64,000 nucleotides of DNA from CBDFGT01 sp965247225 (GCA_965247225.1 CBDFGT010000027.1:1-64000); one strand, 5' to 3'. Shown: positions 53,914-63,367, counted from the stretch's first letter. Numbers and translations: made by a program. Notes: generated from the sequence alone by a model not told the origin.

Positions 53914-54222
53914 TCAGCCCTTCATGACATTGACGTCTTCAACCGCGATGGATCCGCGGTTACGATAGAAGACGACGAGGATTGCAAGACCGATAGCAGC
54001 TTCAGCAGCGGCAACCGTCAGGATAAACAGGGCAAACACCTGCCCCACCATATCGTTGAGGAAAGCGGAAAACGCCACCATATTCAGATTGACGGCCAAT
54101 AGCATCAGTTCAACCGACATCAGGATAATGATCACGTTCTTGCGGTTGAGAAAAATACCGAACATACCAAGCGTAAACAGAATGGCGCTGACCGTGAGGT
54201 AATGGGAAATACCGATTTCCAT
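53914..54222 (-). CDS. nuoK: NADH-quinone oxidoreductase subunit K
   Basis: The 102-residue subunit begins MEIGISHYLTVSAILFTLG and has three spans, with the conserved Glu in ILMSVELMLLAVNLN and the second in TVAAAEAAIGLAILV. ATG 54222 is chosen; the upstream 40 in-frame codons run into nuoJ. It is followed by nuoL after seven bases. Confidence 0.97.
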   Translation of the reverse strand: MEIGISHYLTVSAILFTLGMFGIFLNRKNVIIILMSVELMLLAVNLNMVAFSAFLNDMVGQVFALFILTVAAAEAAIGLAILVVFYRNRGSIAVEDVNVMKG

Positions 54223-54250
54223 GATTGTTTCCTTAAAGCCTTTTCTGCAC

Positions 54251-54865
54251 TTAGATGCCCTGCCCCGGCTTGACCTTGACCACCTGAACGGCGGTTTCCG
54301 GTGTCCGGGCAACCTGTTGTGAAATATCCTGTCTCTTGACATTGGTCCGGTGACGCAATGTCAGCACGATGGCACCGATCATGGCAACCAGAAGCACAAG
54401 GCCCGCAATCTGGAAATAATAGATGTAGGTTGTGTAGAGAATGTCCCCGAGCGCCTGCGTATTGTTGCGGTCCGTCAGGGCCGGGATCGGCATGGTCACA
54501 GTTTTGGCGATTTCCGGTGACAATGTGGACCCGCCGATAACGATGATCAGTTCAGCCGCCAGAATAAGCCCGATCAACGCGCCCACCGGCGCATAATCCA
54601 GAGCCTTCGACCGCAGTTCTGCAAAATCAATATCCAGCATCATGACGACGAACAGGAACAGAACCGCAACCGCACCGACATAGACCACCAGCAGGATCAT
54701 CGCCAGGAATTCTGCCCCGGTCAAAAGGAACAGCCCCGCCGCATTGAAAAATGTCAGGATGAGGAACAGCACCGAATGAACCGGATTGCGCGCCCAAATG
54801 ACCATAAACGCCGACGCGACCGCGATAAAGGCGAAAATATAGAAAAATAGAGCCTGTAGACCCAT
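54251..54865 (-). CDS. nuoJ: NADH-quinone oxidoreductase subunit J
   Basis: The 204-residue membrane subunit has MGLQALFFYIFAFIAVASAF, NPVHSVLFLILTFFNAAGLF and LAMILLVVYVGAVAVLFLFVVMML-type spans, including the pi-bulge helix region. A hydrophilic tail of about 35 residues with RTNVKRQDISQQ follows the last span. It lies 148 bases after nuoI, the largest gap in the membrane part of the operon apart from extra genes. Confidence 0.96.
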   Translation of the reverse strand: MGLQALFFYIFAFIAVASAFMVIWARNPVHSVLFLILTFFNAAGLFLLTGAEFLAMILLVVYVGAVAVLFLFVVMMLDIDFAELRSKALDYAPVGALIGLILAAELIIVIGGSTLSPEIAKTVTMPIPALTDRNNTQALGDILYTTYIYYFQIAGLVLLVAMIGAIVLTLRHRTNVKRQDISQQVARTPETAVQVVKVKPGQGI

Positions 54866-54900
54866 GTCACTGCCTTTTTAAACTTCCTGCGGAACATCCC

Positions 54901-54956
54901 GGTATCGGGCAAGTCCGCCAGGGCTTGCGGGGATCCCCGCCATGCGCCCGAATACC
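54901..54956 (-). other. Structured palindromic element between nuoI and nuoJ
   Basis: Outer arms GGTATCGGGC and GCCCGAATACC (one bulged A) enclose a hairpin GCAAGTCC-GCCA-GGGCTTGC (one T.G pair) and a perfect 14-base palindrome GCGGGGATCCCCGC. Together they could fold as a three-way junction in the nuo mRNA or as a cruciform. No T run follows, so it is not a normal terminator. It may be a copy of a dispersed repeat or an mRNA-processing site. Confidence 0.55.
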
Positions 54957-55013
54957 AGTTAAACCGAGTCTGGCAAAATGACGACCAGACCTAACGATGT
55001 TGTGCACAGCCGA

Positions 55014-55505
55014 TTAGCGGTAAGGCGAATCCAGTGCGATATTGCGTGCAATTTCCCGCTCCCAACGATCACCGTTTTCAAGCAGGCGTGCCTTGTCAAA
55101 ATACAGTTCCTCGCGTGTTTCCGTCGCAAATTCAAAGTTTGGACCTTCGACAATGGCATCAACAGGACACGCTTCCTGACAGAAACCGCAATAAATGCAT
55201 TTTACCATGTCAATGTCATAACGAACGGTACGCCGTGTGCCGTCATTGCGACGCGGACCGGCTTCAATGGTAATAGCCTGGGCAGGACAGATGGCCTCGC
55301 ACAGTTTGCAGGCAATGCAGCGTTCCTCGCCATTGGGATAGCGCCGCAGCGCATGCTCACCCCGAAAACGCGGCGAAACCGGACCCTTTTCAAAAGGATA
55401 GTTCACGGTCGCCTTCTGACGGAAAAAATAGCGCATGGACATGAAGAATGCGCCGACGAATTCTTTCAGAAACAGCGAATTTACAGCTTGGGAAAGACCG
55501 GCCAT
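55014..55505 (-). CDS. nuoI: NADH-quinone oxidoreductase subunit I
   Basis: The 163-residue subunit carries two 4Fe-4S clusters bound by ERCIACKLCEAICPAQAI and VKCIYCGFCQEACPVDAI. They pass electrons from NuoG to NuoB. The N-terminal amphipathic part (LKEFVGAFFMSMRYFF) contacts the membrane arm. ATG 55505 (MAGLSQ) is the usual start; an in-frame ATG at 55517 is less likely. Confidence 0.97.
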   Translation of the reverse strand: MAGLSQAVNSLFLKEFVGAFFMSMRYFFRQKATVNYPFEKGPVSPRFRGEHALRRYPNGEERCIACKLCEAICPAQAITIEAGPRRNDGTRRTVRYDIDMVKCIYCGFCQEACPVDAIVEGPNFEFATETREELYFDKARLLENGDRWEREIARNIALDSPYR

Positions 55506-55541
55506 CTTATTCTCCAACTTTACATGAAAATGTCGGGATGA

Positions 55542-56591
55542 TCATGCTGCCCACCCTGTCAGTTTCAGCACGAATGCGACAATCACAACCATGGCCAGCG
55601 ATATCGGCAGAAACACTTTCCAGCCCAGACGCATCAGCTGGTCATAACGATAGCGCGGAACAAAAGCCTTCACCATGGCGAACATGAAGAACACCAGACA
55701 GACTTTCAGAATGAACCACACGATCCCCGGAACCCAGTTCAGGAACCACACATCCAGCGGCGGCAACCAGCCGCCCAGGAACAGGATCGTCATCAGCGAG
55801 CACATCAGCACAATGGCAGCATATTCACCCAGCATGAACATCATGTAGGGCGTTGAGCCATATTCAACCATGAAACCGGCAACCAGTTCGGATTCTGCTT
55901 CCGGCAGATCGAAAGGCGGGCGGTTGGTTTCGGCAAGCGCTGAAATGAAGAAGATGATGAACATGGGAAACAGCGCCAGCCAATGCCAGTCAAGAAAGGA
56001 ATTCGGCAGGCCAAGCCTCGTGCCAAGGCCATCAGCCTGTGACATGACAATATCGGACATGTTGAGCGACCCGACGCACAGAAGAACGGTCACGATCACA
56101 AAGCCGATCGAGACTTCGTAGGACACCATCTGCGCTGCCGAGCGCAACGCACCGAGGAACGGATATTTGGAATTGGAAGCCCAGCCGCCCATGATGATGG
56201 CATAGACTCCCAGCGAGGAAATCGCAAACACATAAAGAATGCCGACATTGATATTGGCAATCATCAGACCCGGGCCGACGGGTATCACCGCCCAGGCGGC
56301 AAGGGCAAGCGTCACGGCCACCAGCGGAGCGAGCAGGAACACAGCCTTGTTGGCACCGGCAGGGATCACCGGCTCCTTGAAAACAAACTTCAAAAGATCG
56401 GCAAAAGACTGGAAAAGACCCCACGGACCGACCACATTGGGCCCGCGGCGCAACTGCACGGCGGCCCATATCTTGCGGTCGGCCAGAAGGATATAGGCTA
56501 CGAAAATCAGCAGGCCGACCAGCATCAGCAGGGATTGCCCCAGAATGATGATTGCAGGCCAGACATAGGTTGCAAAAAAAGTCTCGCTCAT
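55542..56591 (-). CDS. nuoH: NADH-quinone oxidoreductase subunit H
   Basis: The 349-residue membrane subunit links the two arms and lines the quinone chamber. Standard marks are DRKIWAAVQLRRGPNVVGPWG, FSALAETNRPPFDLPEAESEL-type loop (ALAETNRPPFDLPEAESEL) and GFMVEYGSTPYMMFMLGEY. Eight to nine spans are visible. It follows nuoG after 13 bases. Confidence 0.98.
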   Translation of the reverse strand: MSETFFATYVWPAIIILGQSLLMLVGLLIFVAYILLADRKIWAAVQLRRGPNVVGPWGLFQSFADLLKFVFKEPVIPAGANKAVFLLAPLVAVTLALAAWAVIPVGPGLMIANINVGILYVFAISSLGVYAIIMGGWASNSKYPFLGALRSAAQMVSYEVSIGFVIVTVLLCVGSLNMSDIVMSQADGLGTRLGLPNSFLDWHWLALFPMFIIFFISALAETNRPPFDLPEAESELVAGFMVEYGSTPYMMFMLGEYAAIVLMCSLMTILFLGGWLPPLDVWFLNWVPGIVWFILKVCLVFFMFAMVKAFVPRYRYDQLMRLGWKVFLPISLAMVVIVAFVLKLTGWAA

Positions 56592-56604
56592 TGTCTCTCA
56601 GCCC

Positions 56605-58686
56605 TTACTCTGCCGCAGCCTTGAAATTGTTTCGGGCAAGTGCCGAACACTCGGCCATCACTGCCGAAGCACGTGCTATCGGGTTCGTCAAATAGAAGTC
56701 TTTTACGCAAGACGCAAACCCGGATTTGTCCATTTTCCCGGCTTTTTTCGCAAGAGCGAGAATATCGCCGGAATTGCCGCTGGCGACGCCGTCAATCTGT
56801 GCAAAATGCGGATGCGCCGCATAAAGCCTTGCACGCAGAGCCTTGAGCGAATCAAAGGGCAATTTATGCCCGAGGACATCCGAAAGCGCCCGCAATATGG
56901 CCCAGTCTTCACGCGCTTCGCCCGGAGCAAAACCTGCGCGGTTGCCCATCTGCACCCGGCCTTCGGTATTGACCCAGGTGCCGGATTTTTCGGTATAGGC
57001 AGCGCCCGGCAGAATCACATCCGCATGCTGCGCACCTTCGTCGCCATGCGAACCGATATATACGGTGAAATTGGCCCCCTTCCGGGTGAAATCCATCTCA
57101 TCCACACCGAGCAGGAACAGCACATCCATCGTGCGCAACTGCGTCATGGCATCAACACCGCTCTCGCCGGGTACAAATCCCAGGTCAAGGGCGCCAACAC
57201 GCCCGGCAGCCGTATGCAGCACGGCAAAACCGTTCCAGTCATCAGACACAGCGCCAACACTCTCCGCAAGCCTGGCAGCAGAGGCCAGAACCCCGGCCCC
57301 GTCTGCCCGTGCCAAAGCGCCCTGGCCGATGATGATCATGGGCTTCTTTGCAGCTTTCAGCTTGTCGGCAAAGCTGTTGGAACCATCGATCAGGGCCGAT
57401 AATGTGTCTGGTCCGGCACCCAGATATTCCGCATCATAGCGCAGTTCGCCGGTTTCCCCGACAACGCCGACCGGGACATTGCCCTGCCGCCAGCGCTTGC
57501 GGATACGGGCATTGAGAATGGCCGCTTCAAAGCGCGGATTGGAACCGACCAGAAGGAAAGCATCCGCCTGTTCAATCCCTTCAATCCCGGGATTGAATAT
57601 ATAGCTTGCACGACCCAGGGCCGGGTTCAGCGCGGCACCGTCTGTCCGACAGTCCATATTCTGCGAGCCCAGGGAAGAGATCAGGGCCTGAAGGGCAAAA
57701 ACCTCTTCAACAGAGGCAAGATCGCCAGCCAGTGCACCAATCTTTTCCCCCGTGGTCCCGGCAACAGCAACCTTGACAGCGGCAAAGGCTTCAGACCATG
57801 TCGCAGGCATCAGGCGGCCATTTGTGCGCACATAGGGACGATCCAGACGCTGGGTCTTCAAACCGTCAACCACGTGCCGGGTCTTGTCCGAAATCCACTC
57901 TTCATTCACCTGCTCATTGACCCGCGGCAGGAAGCGCATGACCTCCCTGCCGCGCGTATCAACGCGAATCGCAGAGCCAACCGCATCCATCACATCAATG
58001 GATTCGGTCTTGTTCAGCTCCCACGGACGGGCGGTGAAGGCGAAAGGCTTCGAGGTCAAGGCACCCACCGGGCAAAGATCAACCACGTTGCCCTGAAGCT
58101 CCGACGTCATGGCCTGTTCAAGATAGGTTGTGATTTCGGCATCTTCCCCACGGCCGATCAGCCCCAGTTCCGTAATACCGGCCACTTCGGTGGTAAAGCG
58201 AACACAACGTGTGCAGTGGATGCAGCGGTTCATCACCGTCTTGACCAGCGGCCCGATATATTTGTCTTCTACCGCACGCTTGTTTTCCGAGTAACGTGAA
58301 CTGTCAATCCCGAAGGCCATGGCCTGGTCCTGGAGATCACATTCACCGCCCTGGTCGCAGATCGGGCAATCCAGAGGATGGTTGATGAGCAGAAACTCCA
58401 TCACACCTTCGCGGGCCTTTTTGACCATGGGCGTGTTGGTGAAAATCTCCGGAAGCTCGCCGTTCGGACCACCGCGCACATCGCGCACACCCATGGCGCA
58501 GGAGGCCTGCGGCTTTGGCGGCCCGCCCTTGACCTCGATCAGGCACATGCGGCAATTGCCGGCGACCGACAAGCGTTCATGAAAACAAAAGCGCGGCACT
58601 TCAGCACCGGCTTCGCCACAGGCCTGCAACAGCGTGTAGTGATCCGGAACGTCTATCTCTTGACCGTCAACCTTGAGCTTTGCCAT
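56605..58686 (-). CDS. nuoG: NADH-quinone oxidoreductase subunit G
   Basis: The 693-residue iron-sulfur subunit has an N-terminal 2Fe-2S domain (PRFCFHERLSVAGNCRMC), then HPLDCPICDQGGECDLQD and MNRCIHCTRCVRFTTEV for the 4Fe-4S clusters. A molybdopterin-oxidoreductase-like domain follows without cofactor. The short length is typical of alphaproteobacteria and mitochondria. It is followed by nuoH. Confidence 0.98.
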   Translation of the reverse strand: MAKLKVDGQEIDVPDHYTLLQACGEAGAEVPRFCFHERLSVAGNCRMCLIEVKGGPPKPQASCAMGVRDVRGGPNGELPEIFTNTPMVKKAREGVMEFLLINHPLDCPICDQGGECDLQDQAMAFGIDSSRYSENKRAVEDKYIGPLVKTVMNRCIHCTRCVRFTTEVAGITELGLIGRGEDAEITTYLEQAMTSELQGNVVDLCPVGALTSKPFAFTARPWELNKTESIDVMDAVGSAIRVDTRGREVMRFLPRVNEQVNEEWISDKTRHVVDGLKTQRLDRPYVRTNGRLMPATWSEAFAAVKVAVAGTTGEKIGALAGDLASVEEVFALQALISSLGSQNMDCRTDGAALNPALGRASYIFNPGIEGIEQADAFLLVGSNPRFEAAILNARIRKRWRQGNVPVGVVGETGELRYDAEYLGAGPDTLSALIDGSNSFADKLKAAKKPMIIIGQGALARADGAGVLASAARLAESVGAVSDDWNGFAVLHTAAGRVGALDLGFVPGESGVDAMTQLRTMDVLFLLGVDEMDFTRKGANFTVYIGSHGDEGAQHADVILPGAAYTEKSGTWVNTEGRVQMGNRAGFAPGEAREDWAILRALSDVLGHKLPFDSLKALRARLYAAHPHFAQIDGVASGNSGDILALAKKAGKMDKSGFASCVKDFYLTNPIARASAVMAECSALARNNFKAAAE

Positions 58687-58819
58687 TTCTGCCTTCCTGC
58701 CTCACGCACGCAGCCCCTGCTGCCAGGGTTCCCCCTGAAAACGCCCCGGATCGTAAAATCTGGCGTCCGCTCCGTGCTTGTTCAAATCATCGCGACTTAA
58801 TGCTTACATACTGGATACT

Positions 58820-59503
58820 TCACGAAGCACCCCGCAATTTCCGTTTGGGGGACTGAAGGGCTTTCGCCGCTCCAATCCAGCCGTCTTTCAAAATTCGTCC
58901 ACCCAGCCCCAGTTCCGCATCCAGTTTCCTTGCATCGTCTTCCGTTAAGGAAGCTATATCAGAAAACCTGTACAGACCCTTGTCGTGCAACATTATTTCC
59001 AGTTTGGGGCCAATGCCCGAAATCTGCTTGAAATCATCCTTTACACCCATCTTGCCAGCCTTTGAGGCCGGTTTGACTTTAGCCCCGGAGCCAGTCGTTT
59101 TTGCCTTCCCGGGCCTTGCAACCGCCGGTCCCTTCACCGGGACCGTAGCGGGCTCGACCTTGAATCGCACAACCTTAACGGGCGGTGGTTCTGCCGGCTT
59201 CGGTTTCGGCAGCGCCTCGATATCGGCCTTGATACGTTCGCGAAGCCTTCCCTCAAGGGCGGCATTGTAACCCTGCGCCACGTGAAGGAAGTTTTGCAAC
59301 ATTCCCATCATCAGGCCCGTATATTGACTTGCCAATCCCAGTGTCAGCGCAGACGCCGGACCAATTAAACCGGACGGATCCACGAAAAGCGGATCGACCT
59401 GCCCTGCCGGACCTTTGTCTGCCTCCCCTGACTCAGGGACATCCTTCCCGGCCGGTTCACCAGGAGAGGCAGTGCCGTTGTCTGGAGAGCCGGAAGACGC
59501 CAT
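58820..59503 (-). CDS. Complex I operon protein with C-terminal helix-hairpin-helix domain
   Basis: The 227-residue protein has a disordered N-terminus rich in Gly, Pro and Glu, a hydrophobic middle (ASALTLGLASQYTGLMMGML), a Lys/Pro-rich linker, and a C-terminal HhH-type domain, KQISGIGPKLEIMLHDKGLYRF with LTEDDARKLDAELGLG. It is often annotated only as NADH-ubiquinone dehydrogenase because of its position. The same domain type ends NuoE next door. It begins at the nuoF stop. Its role in complex I is not established. Confidence 0.78.
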   Translation of the reverse strand: MASSGSPDNGTASPGEPAGKDVPESGEADKGPAGQVDPLFVDPSGLIGPASALTLGLASQYTGLMMGMLQNFLHVAQGYNAALEGRLRERIKADIEALPKPKPAEPPPVKVVRFKVEPATVPVKGPAVARPGKAKTTGSGAKVKPASKAGKMGVKDDFKQISGIGPKLEIMLHDKGLYRFSDIASLTEDDARKLDAELGLGGRILKDGWIGAAKALQSPKRKLRGAS

Positions 59504-60814
59504 CTATTCGGCAGCCTCCATCACCACGCCATGTGCCAGTGCATTGCGGCTGAACTCATCAATCCGCGCCTCGATAACGGGGCGGAAATGCTTGATCAAC
59601 CCCTGGATCGGCCAGGCTGCTGCGTCCCCCAGAGCACAGATCGTGTGCCCTTCGACCTGCTTTGTCACCTGCAGAAGCATGTCGATTTCGCGCTTTTGCG
59701 CATTGCCGGTCACCATGCGCTCCATCACGCGCCACATCCAGCCGGTGCCTTCACGACACGGCGTGCACTGGCCGCAGCTTTCATGCTTGTAGAAATAGGA
59801 AAGACGCGCAATCGCCTTGATGATGTCGGTTGACTTGTCCATGACAATGACCGCAGCCGTTCCAAGACCCGAACCTAGAGCCCGCAGCCCATCATAATCC
59901 ATAATGGCCTCTTTCATCTGGTCACCCGGCACACAGGGAACAGACGAACCTCCCGGAATAACCGCCAGAAGATTGTCCCAGCCGCCGCGAATGCCCCCGC
60001 AATGCTTCTCGATCAGTTCTTCAAACGTGATCGACATGGCTTCTTCAACCGTGCAGGGCCTGTTGACATGGCCGGAAATGGAAAACAGCTTGGTTCCGGA
60101 ATTGTTCGGGCGGCCGAAGCTGGCATACCAGGCAGCACCACGACGCAGGATGGTCGGGGCAACCGCAATGGATTCCACATTGTTCACGGTCGTCGGGCAA
60201 CCGTACAGACCCATATTGGCCGGAAACGGCGGTTTCAGCCGCGGCTGGCCCTTCTTGCCTTCAAGGCTTTCCAGAAGCGCAGTTTCCTCACCGCAAATAT
60301 AGGCCCCGGCCCCGTGGTGAACGAAAACATCAATATCCCAGCCGCATTTGTTGTTCTTGCCCAGAAGACCGGCATCATAACATTCGTCAATGGCGCGCTG
60401 CAATGCCTCACGCTCGCGGATAAATTCACCGCGCACATAGATATAGGCAGTATGCGCATTCATGGCAAAAGACGCAAGAACACAGCCCTCGATCAAAGTA
60501 TGGGGATCGTGACGCATGATGTCACGGTCCTTGCAGGTGCCGGGTTCGGATTCATCGGCATTCACCACGAGATAATGCGGACGACCGTCACTTTCCTTGG
60601 GCATGAAAGACCATTTCAGGCCGGTCGGAAAGCCTGCACCGCCACGCCCGCGAAGGCCGGAGGCTTTCATCTCGTTCACAATCCAGTCCCGTCCCTTGTC
60701 AACAAGGGCCTTGGTTCCATCCCAGTGGCCGCGCGACATGGCACCCTTCAGAGACTTGTCCTTGAGGCCGTAAATATTGGAAAAAACGCGATCTTGATCG
60801 TTCAGCATGGTCAC
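59504..60814 (-). CDS. nuoF: NADH-quinone oxidoreductase subunit F
   Basis: The 436-residue subunit binds NADH, FMN and cluster N3. The nucleotide site is LRGRGGAGFPTGLKWSFMP; HHGAGAYICGEETALLESLEG and the cluster-binding ESCGQCTPCREGTGWM are present. It follows nuoE by three bases and abuts the HhH gene. Confidence 0.98.
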   Translation of the reverse strand: MTMLNDQDRVFSNIYGLKDKSLKGAMSRGHWDGTKALVDKGRDWIVNEMKASGLRGRGGAGFPTGLKWSFMPKESDGRPHYLVVNADESEPGTCKDRDIMRHDPHTLIEGCVLASFAMNAHTAYIYVRGEFIREREALQRAIDECYDAGLLGKNNKCGWDIDVFVHHGAGAYICGEETALLESLEGKKGQPRLKPPFPANMGLYGCPTTVNNVESIAVAPTILRRGAAWYASFGRPNNSGTKLFSISGHVNRPCTVEEAMSITFEELIEKHCGGIRGGWDNLLAVIPGGSSVPCVPGDQMKEAIMDYDGLRALGSGLGTAAVIVMDKSTDIIKAIARLSYFYKHESCGQCTPCREGTGWMWRVMERMVTGNAQKREIDMLLQVTKQVEGHTICALGDAAAWPIQGLIKHFRPVIEARIDEFSRNALAHGVVMEAAE

Positions 60815-60817
60815 CCT

Positions 60818-61846
60818 CTATCGCGGATCTTTACCGAAAATTTTGACATATTCCTCAACACCGCCGCGCGCCAGGGCATCGGCCTGCTTGAGCCATTCAT
60901 CCCGCTCAATACGGCCGCGGAATTTCAGATAAGCGTCAACCCAGGCGATCTCTGGCGCTTTCCACGCAGCAATCTGGGCAAATGTATAGATACCCAGTTC
61001 CTGCAGCTTCTTCTCTATCACAGGTCCAACACCGGAAATCAGCTTCAAATCATCAGGCTTTGCAGGTTTTTCAACAGCGGCCGGACGATCAGGATCCTCA
61101 AGCGACGGCTGTGGTACATCTGCCTGTGCCTTTACCTCGGGTTTTGCCGTATCAGCAACCTTGACGGGGGCCGCAGCCACGACGGCAGGAGCTGCAACAG
61201 AAGATACCGCATGAGGATCATATTTCGGTGGAACAAAATCCCCGGTCAGCGTCGTCTGCCCGCCAAACGGAGCCGAGAAAACCCGGTCGATCTGTGGTCC
61301 AACGCGCACATCTTCCGGGCGACCGGCTTCAAATCGCTCGATAATATATTCCAGTTGCAGCGGTGTCAGATCCTCGTACGTATCCTTGAAAACCAGAACC
61401 ATCGGTGCATTCACGCAAGCCCCGAGACATTCAACCTCTTCCCACGACAGCGTTCCGCTCTCATTGGTGGTCAAAGGCTCGGGATGGATCTTCTTCTTGC
61501 AGACCTTGATCAGGTCTTCGGCACCGCGCAGCATGCACGGCGTTGTTCCGCACACCTGCACATGGGCGCGCGTGCCCACCGGCTTCAGCATGAACTGGGT
61601 GTAGAATGTCGCCACTTCCAGCACCCGGATATAGGCCATGCCAAGCATGTCGGCTATGGATTCAATCGCGGCTTTCGTAACCCACCCGTCCTGATCCTGC
61701 GCCCGCATCAGCAGCGGAATGACCGCAGACTGCTCGCGGCCCTTTGGATATTTCCGGATGGTAGCCTCCGCCCAGACAGCATTTTCCTTGCTGAAAGCAA
61801 AGCTTGCCGGTTGAACCTTATCTTCTGCTAATCGACGAACGGACAT
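60818..61846 (-). CDS. nuoE: NADH-quinone oxidoreductase subunit E with C-terminal HhH extension
   Basis: The first 170 or so residues are a normal NuoE with a thioredoxin-like 2Fe-2S domain (QVCGTTPCMLRGAEDLI and EVECLGACVNAPMVLV). The protein then continues to 342 residues, about twice the E. coli length. A Pro/Ala/Lys linker leads to LISGVGPVIEKKLQELGIYTF and YLKFRGRIERDEWLKQAD, a helix-hairpin-helix-type domain. The extension is also seen in other Rhizobiales. It pairs with the HhH protein two genes downstream. Confidence 0.95.
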   Translation of the reverse strand: MSVRRLAEDKVQPASFAFSKENAVWAEATIRKYPKGREQSAVIPLLMRAQDQDGWVTKAAIESIADMLGMAYIRVLEVATFYTQFMLKPVGTRAHVQVCGTTPCMLRGAEDLIKVCKKKIHPEPLTTNESGTLSWEEVECLGACVNAPMVLVFKDTYEDLTPLQLEYIIERFEAGRPEDVRVGPQIDRVFSAPFGGQTTLTGDFVPPKYDPHAVSSVAAPAVVAAAPVKVADTAKPEVKAQADVPQPSLEDPDRPAAVEKPAKPDDLKLISGVGPVIEKKLQELGIYTFAQIAAWKAPEIAWVDAYLKFRGRIERDEWLKQADALARGGVEEYVKIFGKDPR

Positions 61847-61862
61847 TCTTCCTCACGCCTTG

Positions 61863-62111
61863 TCATTTAAGGACGCCGCATTGCGATTTTGCCAGTGTGG
61901 CGAATTCGCATACGACGGCCGACTTGTCTTTTTGCAAAAAAACCAAGAATTTCGTTCCGTTCGGAACGGCAGCCTTGATCTCATACCCTTCCGCCAACAC
62001 ACTTGTCATCGTCTGGTCCGTCGTACTGCTGCTCGCAACACCGGCATCCGTTTCCTGTGCGGAAGCGGAAACGGCAAGCGCCAGCCATAGACAGACTGTG
62101 GCAAGTCTCAT
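61863..62111 (-). CDS. Small exported protein within the nuo operon
   Basis: The 82-residue product has a signal peptide MRLATVCLWLALAVSASAQ with cleavage expected after ASA. The mature part has KFLVFLQKDKSAVVCEFATL and AKSQCG, with two cysteines that could form a disulfide. I do not recognise the family. The ATG shares one base with the nuoD stop and the gene ends 16 bases before nuoE, so it is made with complex I. A periplasmic location is inferred. Confidence 0.7.
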   Translation of the reverse strand: MRLATVCLWLALAVSASAQETDAGVASSSTTDQTMTSVLAEGYEIKAAVPNGTKFLVFLQKDKSAVVCEFATLAKSQCGVLK

Positions 62112-63301
62112 CAGCGGTCAACCTCACCAAACACGATATCCAGCGAGCCAAGGATCGCCGAGACATCAGCCAGCTGATGACCGCGACAGATGAAATCCAT
62201 GGCCTGGAGATGCGCATAGCCCGGCGCCCTGATCTTGCAGCGATACGGTTTGTTTGAACCGTCCGAGACCAGATAGACACCGAATTCACCCTTGGGCGCT
62301 TCCACTGCGGCATAGGCTTCACCCGCCGGCACATGGAAACCTTCGGTATAAAGCTTGAAATGATGGATCAGCGCTTCCATTGACCGCTTCATCTCACCGC
62401 GCTTTGGCGGCACAATCTTGCCATCCATCGAAGAAACCGGGCCTGTCTTGGCGGAGCCTAGCAAACGCTCAACACATTGCTTCATGATCCTCACGGATTC
62501 CCGCATTTCAATCATGCGGATCAGGTAGCGGTCATAGCAATCGCCGTTCTTGCCGACCGGAATATCAAATTCAAGGTCGGAATAACATTCATAGGGCTGC
62601 GACCGCCGCAAATCCCAGGCGGCTCCCGAACCACGCACCATAACACCCGAAAAGCCCCAGGCCCATGCGTCTTCCAGCTTCACAACCCCGATATCAACAT
62701 TGCGCTGCTTGAAAATGCGGTTGCCGGTCAGAAGACCTTCAATGTCATCGCAGGTCTTCAGGAACGGATCGCACCACTTGCCGATATCTTCCACCAGCTC
62801 GTGCGGCAGATCCTGATGAACACCGCCCGGACGGAAATAGGCCGAATGCATCCGCGCACCACAGGCCCGTTCATAAAACACCATCAGCTTTTCACGCTCT
62901 TCAAAGCCCCAGAGCGGCGGCGTCAGTGCACCGACGTCCAGTGCCTGCGTCGTCACGTTCAGAAGATGCGACAGGATACGTCCGATTTCGGAATACAGGA
63001 CACGTATCAGCTGGCCACGGATCGGCACCTCGGTACCGGTCATCTTTTCAATGGCAAGAGCAAAGGCATGCTCCTGGTTCATCGGCGCCACATAGTCCAG
63101 GCGATCAAAATAGGGGATCGCCTGCATATAGGTCTTTGTTTCGATCAGCTTTTCGGTGCCACGGTGCAGCAGGCCGATATGCGGATCAACGCGCTCGACA
63201 ATTTCACCATCCAGTTCCAGAACCAGACGCAGCACACCATGCGCGGCCGGGTGCTGCGGTCCGAAATTGATATTGAAATTGCGAACATTATGTTCATTCA
63301 T
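62111..63301 (-). CDS. nuoD: NADH-quinone oxidoreductase subunit D
   Basis: The 396-residue 49 kDa-type subunit forms part of the quinone site. NINFGPQHPAAHGVLRLVLEL, IGLLHRGTEKLIETKTY, LDYVAPMNQEHAFALAIEK and the C-terminal AILGSLDIVFGEVDR are diagnostic. ATG 63301 (MNEHNVRNF) has GGAG nine bases upstream; an in-frame start at 63331 is unlikely. Confidence 0.98.
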   Translation of the reverse strand: MNEHNVRNFNINFGPQHPAAHGVLRLVLELDGEIVERVDPHIGLLHRGTEKLIETKTYMQAIPYFDRLDYVAPMNQEHAFALAIEKMTGTEVPIRGQLIRVLYSEIGRILSHLLNVTTQALDVGALTPPLWGFEEREKLMVFYERACGARMHSAYFRPGGVHQDLPHELVEDIGKWCDPFLKTCDDIEGLLTGNRIFKQRNVDIGVVKLEDAWAWGFSGVMVRGSGAAWDLRRSQPYECYSDLEFDIPVGKNGDCYDRYLIRMIEMRESVRIMKQCVERLLGSAKTGPVSSMDGKIVPPKRGEMKRSMEALIHHFKLYTEGFHVPAGEAYAAVEAPKGEFGVYLVSDGSNKPYRCKIRAPGYAHLQAMDFICRGHQLADVSAILGSLDIVFGEVDR

Positions 63302-63367
63302 AATTGCGAGCTCCAGGCTTGCTGGTTGCACCTTGCCGGCACAACAACGTCATTCAAACACAAACAA

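Noticed and set aside
60002..61831. A 609-codon open frame on the plus strand opposite nuoE and nuoF
   Set aside because: It is antisense to two certain genes, crosses their boundary and shows low-complexity composition typical of a shadow frame.
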